A stretch of 64,000 nt of DNA, taken from Streptomyces sp. CB01635. Its GTDB lineage: Bacteria > Actinomycetota > Actinomycetes > Streptomycetales > Streptomycetaceae. Made by a program: the position numbers and the translations under genes. Each line of letters begins with the position of its first letter. The first letter of the stretch is position 1. Shown here one piece after another: positions 58,410-64,000 of this stretch. The stretch covers positions 98,734 through 162,733 of the forward strand of contig NZ_NNBL01000001.1 of the NCBI RefSeq assembly GCF_002803065.1, in the 5' to 3' direction. The notes below the pieces were generated by a model that was given only the letters and a program-made list of their open reading frames with translations, did not search any database and was not told the origin of the DNA.

Positions 58410-60965
58410 ATGGGACGCGGCAAGCTTCGGATCTACCTCGGTGCGGCACCGGGCGTCGGCAAGACCTACGCGATGCTCTCCGAGGGCCACCGCCGTATCG
58501 AGCGGGGCACGGACTGCGCCGTGGGCTTCGTCGAGCACCACGGCAGGCCCCGTACGGAGGTGATGCTCCACGGCCTCGAACAGATCTCGCGCAAGGAGCT
58601 CACCTACCGCGGCGCCGTCTTCACCGAGATGGACGTCGACGCCGTACTGGCCCGGCACCCCGACGTCGCCCTGGTGGACGAACTCGCCCACACGAACGTG
58701 CCCGGTTCGCGCAACGCCAAGCGCTGGCAGGACGTCGAGGAACTCCTCGCGGCCGGCATCGACGTCGTGTCCACCGTCAACATCCAGCACCTGGAGTCAC
58801 TCGGCGACGTCGTCGAGTCGATCACCGGCGTCCGCCAGCGCGAGACCGTCCCCGACGAGGTCGTGCGCCGCGCCGACCAGATCGAACTGGTCGACATGTC
58901 GCCGCAGGCGCTGCGGCGTCGCATGGCGCACGGCAACATCTACAAGCCCGACCGGATCGACGCCTCCCTCTCCAACTACTTCCGCCCCGGCAACCTCACC
59001 GCCCTGCGCGAACTGGCCCTCCTGTGGGTGGCCGACCGCGTCGACGAATACCTCCAGCAGTACCGTGGCGAACACAACATCCGCTCCACCTGGCAGGCCC
59101 GCGAGCGCATCGTCGTCGGCCTGACCGGCGGACCCGAGGGCCGCACGCTGGTCAGGCGCGCGGCGCGGATGGCCGCCAAGGGCTCGGGCAGCGAGATCCT
59201 CGCCGTCTACATCGCCCGCAGCGACGGCCTCACCGCCGCCTCCCCCAAGGAACTCACGCTCCAGCGCACCCTCGTCGAGGACCTGGGCGGCACCTTCCAC
59301 CACGTCATAGGGGACGACATACCGGCCGCGCTCCTCGAGTTCGCGCGCGGTGTCAACGCGACCCAGATCGTCCTCGGCTCCTCGCGCCGCAAGACATGGC
59401 AGTACATCTTCGGACCCGGCGTCGGCATGACCGTCGCCCGCGAGTCGGGCCCCGACCTCGACGTGCACATCGTCACGCACGAGGAAGTGGCCAAGGGTCG
59501 CGGCCTGCCCGTCGCACGCGGCGCCCGGCTCGGCCGGTCCCGGATCATCTGGGGCTGGCTCGTCGGCGTCGGCGGGCCCGCCCTGCTGGCCCTCGCGCTC
59601 ACCCATGTCGCCACCGATCTCGGCCTCGCCAACGACATGCTCCTGTTCCTGTCCGTGACAGTGGCCGCCGCGCTCGTCGGCGGCCTCCTGCCGGCCCTGG
59701 CCTCGGCCGCCGTCGGCTCGCTCCTCCTGAACTACTACTTCACGCCGCCCCTGCACCTGTTCACCGTCGCCGACCCCAAGAACATCGTCGCCATCGTGAT
59801 CTTCGTAGGCGTCGCGGTGTCGGTCGCCTCCGTCGTCGACCTGGCGGCACGGCGCACCCACCAGGCCGCCAGGCTGCGGGCCGAGTCCGAGATCCTCTCC
59901 TTCCTCGCCGGCAGTGTCCTGCGGGGCGAGGACAGCCTCGACGCACTGCTCGACCGGGTCCGCGAGACCTTCGCCATGGACTCCGTGGCCCTCCTCGAAC
60001 GCGCCGGCGACGTGGAGCCGTGGACCTGCGCCGCCAGCGTCGGCCCGCACCCTCAGGAACGGCCCGAGGACGCGGACGTCGACATGCCGGTCGGCGACCA
60101 CATGGCGCTCGCCCTGTCCGGCCGCGTGCTGCCCGCCGAGGACCGCCGCGTCCTCGCGGCCTTCGCGGCCCAGGCCGCCGTCGTCCTCGACCGCCAGCGC
60201 CTCCAGTCCGAGGCGGACCAGGCCCGCACCCTCGCCGAGGGCAACCGCATCCGCACCGCCCTGCTCGCCGCCGTCAGCCACGACCTGCGGACCCCGCTCG
60301 CCGGCATCAAGGCCTCCGTGTCCTCGCTGCGCTCCGACGACGTCGCCTGGTCCGAGGAGGACCAGGCGGAACTCCTCGCCGGCATCGAGGAGGGCGCCGA
60401 CCGCCTCGACCACCTCGTCGGCAACCTCCTCGACATGTCCCGCCTCCAGACCGGCACCGTCACCCCGCTGATGCGCGAGATCGATCTCGATGAGGTGGTC
60501 CCGATGGCGCTGGTGGGCGTCCCCGACGGCAGCGTCGACCTCGACATTCCGGAGAGCCTGCCCATGGTCACCGTGGACAAGGGACTCCTGGAGCGCGCCG
60601 TCGCCAATATCGTCGAGAACGCCGTCAAATACAGCCCCGAGGACGAGACGGTCCTCGTCGCCGCCAGCACGCTCGGCGACCGCGTAGAGGTCCGCGTCGT
60701 GGACCGCGGGCCGGGCGTCCCCGACACCGCGAAGGACCGGATCTTCGCCCCGTTCCAGCGCTACGGTGACGCACCGCGCGGCGCCGGCGTGGGCCTCGGC
60801 CTCGCCGTCGCGCGCGGCTTCGTCGAGGCGATGAACGGCACGCTCACGGCGGAGGACACCCCCGGCGGGGGCCTGACCATGGTCCTCACGCTCACCGCCG
60901 CGTCCGGCCACCCGCCGGCCGGCCCCACCAGCTCAGCCATTGCTCAGAGAGGCAGGTACGCATGA
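58410..60965 (+). CDS. kdpD: Osmosensitive K+ channel histidine kinase KdpD
   Basis: An 851-residue kinase. N-terminal KdpD domain with Walker A GAAPGVGKTYAML and Walker B-like DVALVDELAHTNVPG, then a universal-stress-protein domain (IVVGLTGGPEGRTLVRRAARMA to QIVLGSSRRKTWQ), four transmembrane helices (about 380-480), a GAF domain (LLDRVRETFAMDSVALL), the phosphoacceptor AAVSHDLRTPLAGIKASV and HATPase_c (NIVENAVKYSP, GVGLGLAVARGFVEAM). KdpD responds to K+ limitation and salt, and in several bacteria binds c-di-AMP through the USP domain. ATG 58410; GTG 58386 is in frame as an alternative. Its end overlaps kdpE (ATGA). Confidence 0.94.
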   Translation: MGRGKLRIYLGAAPGVGKTYAMLSEGHRRIERGTDCAVGFVEHHGRPRTEVMLHGLEQISRKELTYRGAVFTEMDVDAVLARHPDVALVDELAHTNVPGSRNAKRWQDVEELLAAGIDVVSTVNIQHLESLGDVVESITGVRQRETVPDEVVRRADQIELVDMSPQALRRRMAHGNIYKPDRIDASLSNYFRPGNLTALRELALLWVADRVDEYLQQYRGEHNIRSTWQARERIVVGLTGGPEGRTLVRRAARMAAKGSGSEILAVYIARSDGLTAASPKELTLQRTLVEDLGGTFHHVIGDDIPAALLEFARGVNATQIVLGSSRRKTWQYIFGPGVGMTVARESGPDLDVHIVTHEEVAKGRGLPVARGARLGRSRIIWGWLVGVGGPALLALALTHVATDLGLANDMLLFLSVTVAAALVGGLLPALASAAVGSLLLNYYFTPPLHLFTVADPKNIVAIVIFVGVAVSVASVVDLAARRTHQAARLRAESEILSFLAGSVLRGEDSLDALLDRVRETFAMDSVALLERAGDVEPWTCAASVGPHPQERPEDADVDMPVGDHMALALSGRVLPAEDRRVLAAFAAQAAVVLDRQRLQSEADQARTLAEGNRIRTALLAAVSHDLRTPLAGIKASVSSLRSDDVAWSEEDQAELLAGIEEGADRLDHLVGNLLDMSRLQTGTVTPLMREIDLDEVVPMALVGVPDGSVDLDIPESLPMVTVDKGLLERAVANIVENAVKYSPEDETVLVAASTLGDRVEVRVVDRGPGVPDTAKDRIFAPFQRYGDAPRGAGVGLGLAVARGFVEAMNGTLTAEDTPGGGLTMVLTLTAASGHPPAGPTSSAIAQRGRYA

Positions 60966-61645
60966 CCCGGGTGCTCGTGGTCGACGACGAGCCGCAGATC
61001 GTGCGCGCCCTCGTCATCAACCTGAAGGCGCGCAAGTACGAGGTGGAGGCCGCGGCCGACGGCGCGGGCGCGCTCCAGCTCGCCGCCGCGTTCCACCCCG
61101 ACGTGGTCGTGCTCGACCTGGGCCTGCCCGACATGGACGGCGTCGAGGTGATCAGGGGCCTGCGCGGCTGGACCCGCGTACCGATCCTGGTGCTGTCCGC
61201 CCGGCACTCCTCTGACGAGAAGGTCGAGGCGCTCGACGCGGGCGCCGACGACTACGTCACCAAGCCGTTCGGTATGGACGAGCTCCTGGCCCGGCTGCGC
61301 GCCGCGGTCCGCCGGGCCGAGCCCACCGGCGGCGGCGAGGACGAGGGCATCGTCGAGACCGACGACTTCACCGTCGACCTGGCCGCGAAGAAGGTCAACC
61401 GCGACGGCCGCGACGTGCGCCTGACCCCCACCGAATGGCACCTCCTGGAGGTCCTGGTCCGCAACACGGGCCGCCTCGTCAGCCAGAAGCAGCTCCTCCA
61501 GGAGGTCTGGGGCCCCTCCTACGGCACCGAGACGAACTATCTGCGCGTCTACATGGCCCAGCTCCGCCGCAAACTGGAGTCCGACCCCTCCCATCCGCGG
61601 CACTTCATCACCGAGCCCGGCATGGGGTATCGCTTCGAGCGCTGA
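60962..61645 (+). CDS. kdpE: Response regulator KdpE (OmpR family)
   Basis: A 227-residue regulator co-translated with kdpD through an ATGA overlap. Receiver: VLVVDDEPQIVRAL, phosphoacceptor Asp in VVVLDLGLPDMDG, YVTKPFGMDELL; winged HTH with LTPTEWHLLEVLVRNTGRLVS and TNYLRVYMAQLRRKLE. It should activate kdpFABC, which is not in this window, so the regulator acts on a distant operon. Confidence 0.94.
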   Translation: MTRVLVVDDEPQIVRALVINLKARKYEVEAAADGAGALQLAAAFHPDVVVLDLGLPDMDGVEVIRGLRGWTRVPILVLSARHSSDEKVEALDAGADDYVTKPFGMDELLARLRAAVRRAEPTGGGEDEGIVETDDFTVDLAAKKVNRDGRDVRLTPTEWHLLEVLVRNTGRLVSQKQLLQEVWGPSYGTETNYLRVYMAQLRRKLESDPSHPRHFITEPGMGYRFER

Positions 61646-61686
61646 CCCGCTCATCCGTTGTCCCCGGCCCCCGGTAGGCTTGATTT

Positions 61687-62097
61687 ATGAGTGCTGTCCC
61701 TCGTTCCGATACGCCGTCCGAGAAGCCGGCAGGCCGCTTCCGGCGCATGCTCGACCGGCTGTCCTCCTCCCAGGAGGACCTGGAGTCGGAGGAGCTGCGC
61801 GAGGACTCGCAGACCACGGGCTGTACCCGCATCGGGGACTGCCAGGACCGGCAGATAGTCACCGTTACTGGTACCTTGCGCACGGTCACCCTCCGACCAC
61901 GCGCCGGAGTCCCGGCCCTGGAGGCGGAGCTGTTCGACGGCTCCGCGGCTCTGGACGTCGTATGGCTCGGCCGCCGGTCCATCGTCGGCATCGAACCGGG
62001 CCGCAAGCTGATCGCTTCCGGACGGGTCTCGATGAGCCGGGGCCGTAGGGTGCTCTTCAACCCGAAGTACGAACTCAGACCGCTCGGACGGGAGTAG
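61687..62097 (+). CDS. OB-fold nucleic-acid-binding protein
   Basis: A 136-residue protein with a C-terminal OB-fold (TVTGTLRTVTLRPRAG, LEAELFDGSAALDVVWLG, RKLIASGRVSMSRGRRVLFN) and an N-terminal segment carrying Cys-containing TTGCTRIGDCQDRQ. This small OB-fold protein is conserved in actinobacteria ahead of DUF3159 genes, and may bind single-stranded nucleic acid. TAGGCT lies six bases before ATG 61687, so the mRNA is probably leaderless. The DUF3159 gene starts three bases after its stop. Confidence 0.88.
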   Translation: MSAVPRSDTPSEKPAGRFRRMLDRLSSSQEDLESEELREDSQTTGCTRIGDCQDRQIVTVTGTLRTVTLRPRAGVPALEAELFDGSAALDVVWLGRRSIVGIEPGRKLIASGRVSMSRGRRVLFNPKYELRPLGRE

Positions 62098-62100
62098 CCG

Positions 62101-62841
62101 GTGACGTCCCTCGACAAGCCGACCGCGGATCAGGACGCCGACTCGAAGGCGGTGACCGAGGCCGCCCTCTTCGAGGCCTTCGGCGGCGTGCGGGGCATGG
62201 TGGAGACGGTCGTTCCCGGCCTCCTCTTCGTGACCATCTTCACGATCAACAAGGACCTGCACATGTCGGCCATCGCGGCCCTCGCGGTGTCCCTGGTCCT
62301 GGTCGTGGTCCGCCTGGTCATGAAGGGCACCGTCAAGCACGCCTTCAGCGGCGTCTTCGGCGTGGCCTTCGGCGTCGTCTTCGCGATGATGACGGGCAAC
62401 GCCAAGGACTTCTACCTGCCCGGCATGCTCTACACGCTGGGCCTGGCCGTCGCCTACATCGTGACCACGCTGTGCGGGGTGCCGCTGATCGGCCTGATCC
62501 TCGGGCCGGTCTTCAAGGAGAACCTCTCCTGGCGCACGCGCAACCCCGGCCGCAAGAAGGCCTACGCGAAGGCCAGTTGGGCCTGGGGCCTGATCCTGCT
62601 CGCCAAGTGCGCGATCCTCTTCCCGATGTACTGGTGGGCCGACACCACGAAGTTCGGCTGGGTCCTGATCGCCCTGAAGATCCCCCCGTTCCTGCTCGCC
62701 GTCTGGCTGACCTGGGTTTTCCTGGCGAAGGCGCCCGCTCCCATCGACGTGTTCGCGGAGATGGAGGCGCAGGAGAAGGCCGAGAAGGAAGCGAAGGCCG
62801 CCGGCACGGAGACGGGTGCGCGTCATCGCCGGGAGGCGTGA
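62101..62841 (+). CDS. DUF3159 integral membrane protein
   Basis: A 246-residue membrane protein of the actinobacterial DUF3159 family. The soluble N-terminus ends with FEAFGGVRGMVETVVPGLLFV; about five or six helices follow (AIAALAVSLVLVVVRLVM, GVFGVAFGVVFAMMTG, MLYTLGLAVAYIVTTLCGVP, WAWGLILLAKCAILFPMYWW, GWVLIALKIPPFLLAVWLTW) and a charged C-terminal coiled coil (EMEAQEKAEKEAKAAG). Function unknown; neighbours suggest K+ or membrane homeostasis at most. GTG 62101, operonic with the OB-fold gene. Confidence 0.88.
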   Translation: MTSLDKPTADQDADSKAVTEAALFEAFGGVRGMVETVVPGLLFVTIFTINKDLHMSAIAALAVSLVLVVVRLVMKGTVKHAFSGVFGVAFGVVFAMMTGNAKDFYLPGMLYTLGLAVAYIVTTLCGVPLIGLILGPVFKENLSWRTRNPGRKKAYAKASWAWGLILLAKCAILFPMYWWADTTKFGWVLIALKIPPFLLAVWLTWVFLAKAPAPIDVFAEMEAQEKAEKEAKAAGTETGARHRREA

Positions 62842-62928
62842 GGCTCGCCGGCGTCCGCGGGCCGGTGGGGGCTTGTCGCGCCCACGCGGCGGAGCCGCAC
62901 ATGTCGCAGCCCCACGCCCCTAGGCGAG

Positions 62929-62963
62929 ATGGGGGCCCGGAGTGTGACACTCCGGGCCCCCAT
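62929..62963. terminator. Convergent terminator, DUF3159 / TrkA genes
   Basis: Perfect 16-bp arms 62929-62944 and 62948-62963 with a 3-nt loop between two convergent operons. Confidence 0.9.
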
Positions 62964-62985
62964 TCGCGTACCTACGGGAAAACCG

Positions 62986-63663
62986 TCAGCCCGCGACGTC
63001 CTCGCGGCGGACCGACAGCAGGTCCTCGAGCTGTTCCTCACGGGCCTGGGCCGCCACGAACAGCAGCTCGTCGCCCGCCTCCAGGGAGTCGTCCTGGGAC
63101 GGGGCCAGGACGCGGGTCCCGCGGATGATCGTCACCAGGGACGTGTCCTCGGGCCACTGGACGTCGCCCACGCGCGTGCCGGCGAGGGCCGACTCGGGCG
63201 GCAGCGTCAGCTCCACCAGGTTCGCGTCGCCGTGGCTGAAGCGCAGCAGGCGGACCAGATCGCCCACGCTCACCGCCTCCTCGACGAGCGCGGACATCAG
63301 GCGCGGCGTGGAGACCGCGACATCGACGCCCCACGACTCGTTGAAGAGCCACTCGTTCTTCGGGTTGTTCACGCGGGCGACGACCCGCGGGACCCCGTAC
63401 TCGGTCTTCGCGAGCAGCGAGACGACGAGGTTGACCTTGTCGTCGCCGGTGGCCGCGATGACCACGTTGCAGCGCTGGAGCGCCGCCTCGTCCAGGGACG
63501 TGATCTCGCAGGCGTCGGCGAGCAGCCACTCCGCCTGCGGGACGCGCTCGACCGAGATGGCCGTCGGCGCCTTGTCGATGAGAAGGACCTCGTGCCCGTT
63601 CTCCAGGAGCTCACCGGCGATGGAACGGCCCACCGCGCCCGCTCCGGCAATGGCGACCCTCAT
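62986..63663 (-). CDS. TrkA-type potassium uptake regulatory protein (CeoC-like)
   Basis: A 225-residue RCK protein. The Rossmann nucleotide-binding domain starts VAIAGAGAVGRSIAGELLENGHEVLLID, with TGDDKVNLVVSLLA and VVARVNNPKNEWLF; a TrkA_C domain follows (VELTLPPESALAGTRVGDV, GDELLFVAAQ). Such subunits bind NAD(H) or nucleotides and gate a K+ transporter in the membrane. ATG 63663 shares one base with the stop of the upstream TrkA gene, so they are an operon. The integral K+ transporter is not in the window. Confidence 0.9.
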   Translation of the reverse strand: MRVAIAGAGAVGRSIAGELLENGHEVLLIDKAPTAISVERVPQAEWLLADACEITSLDEAALQRCNVVIAATGDDKVNLVVSLLAKTEYGVPRVVARVNNPKNEWLFNESWGVDVAVSTPRLMSALVEEAVSVGDLVRLLRFSHGDANLVELTLPPESALAGTRVGDVQWPEDTSLVTIIRGTRVLAPSQDDSLEAGDELLFVAAQAREEQLEDLLSVRREDVAG

Positions 63664-64000
63664 CAGTGACCGCCCTCCTCTTCAGGACCCTCGGCGAACG
63701 CCGCTTCGACCTTCTCGACGTCGTCGGTGCGCATCATCACGTGCACCAGGTCGCCCTCCTGCAGCACCGTCTGCGACGTGGGCAGGATCGCCTCGCCGAG
63801 CCGGGTGACGAACGCGACCCGGACGCCGGTCTCCTCCTGGAGCCGGCTGATCTTGTGTCCCACCCATGCCACCGAGGCGTGCACCTCGGCGAGCTGGACG
63901 CCCCCGGTGGGGTCGCGCCACAGCGGCTCGGCGCCCGACGGCAGGAGCCTGCGCAGCATCTGGTCCGCGGTCCACCGCACGGTCGCGACGGTCGGGATGC
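63663..64000 (-). CDS. TrkA-type potassium uptake protein (CeoB-like), N-terminus outside window
   Basis: The visible 112 residues are the C-terminal part of a second RCK protein: IPTVATVRWTADQMLRRLLP, then VHASVAWVGHKISRLQ and the TrkA_C domain with VRVAFVTRLGEAILPTSQTV and GDLVHVMMRTDDVEKVEAAF. The frame remains open to the right edge of the window. Paired tandem TrkA genes (ceoB-ceoC) encode both subunits of one regulatory ring. The end of this gene overlaps the start of the next by one base. Confidence 0.88.
   Translation of the reverse strand, partial: IPTVATVRWTADQMLRRLLPSGAEPLWRDPTGGVQLAEVHASVAWVGHKISRLQEETGVRVAFVTRLGEAILPTSQTVLQEGDLVHVMMRTDDVEKVEAAFAEGPEEEGGH

Noticed and set aside
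1..64000. CRISPR arrays, insertion sequences, prophage or integrase genes
   Set aside because: No regularly spaced direct repeats, transposase or integrase motifs were found anywhere in the window.

Overview
This 64 kb window is high-GC, densely coding DNA from a Streptomyces chromosome. The main evidence is the gene content and order: whiH next to hrdB, then parE, parC, ptsH, sepH, hemH, cutRS and dut, with GTG/TTG starts and many ATGA/GTGA gene overlaps. From memory this is the order of the conserved core region of Streptomyces coelicolor around SCO5818-SCO5876. No tRNA, rRNA, CRISPR array, prophage, insertion sequence or secondary-metabolite cluster is visible.

Layout. 1-8 kb: end of a membrane protein gene, the sporulation regulator whiH, the principal sigma factor hrdB, a secreted trypsin-like protease, a small zinc-ribbon protein and topoisomerase subunit parE. 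8-12.7 kb: a membrane protein and a NarL-type two-component pair, then a DUF485 protein coupled to a sodium/solute symporter. 12.7-18.8 kb: an ABC importer (ATPase, permease, lipoprotein) flanked by two paralogous DcuR/CitB-type response regulators, only one of which has a sensor kinase. 18.9-22.4 kb: a sucrase/ferredoxin-like Fe-S protein under a clear iron box, a citrate synthase carrying an N-terminal HTH, and a divergent second citrate synthase, with palindromes between the last two. 22.5-27.4 kb: two proteins of unknown function, a CobW GTPase and parC, whose stop codons overlap. 27.6-31.6 kb: an active/inactive M16 peptidase pair, then a c-di-AMP (ydaO-type) riboswitch ahead of an M23 endopeptidase.

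31.8-40.5 kb: a GntR regulator, ptsH, a GNAT-acyl-CoA synthetase fusion, a DUF5998 gene, a phosphodiesterase, thymidine kinase, a glyoxalase-fold protein and a sulfurtransferase. 40.5-47.9 kb: sepH (FtsZ partner), an unrecognised membrane protein with TQLL repeats, an FAD-dependent sugar-lactone oxidase, an MFS transporter, hemH and an inositol monophosphatase-like gene. 48-54.5 kb: cutRS, a DUF4193 gene, hypothetical genes, a thioesterase, dut and a DUF3710 gene. 54.5-58.3 kb: the only visibly eroded stretch. It holds permease and ATPase pseudogenes of a MacB-like ABC exporter, an intact secreted alginate lyase gene, and a surviving partner ATPase. 58.4-64 kb: kdpDE without kdpFABC, an OB-fold protein, a DUF3159 membrane protein and two TrkA-type K+ channel regulators, the last cut by the window edge.

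Most genes are housekeeping, in short operons separated by strong hairpin terminators. Several start codons lie 6-8 nt after a TAnnnT hexamer, which suggests many leaderless transcripts. The most distinctive signals are the HTH-citrate synthase/citrate synthase divergon beside the iron-box gene, the TQLL-repeat membrane protein, the decayed ABC cassette around the alginate lyase, the duplicated DcuR regulators around the importer, and a nested hairpin in the leader after parE.
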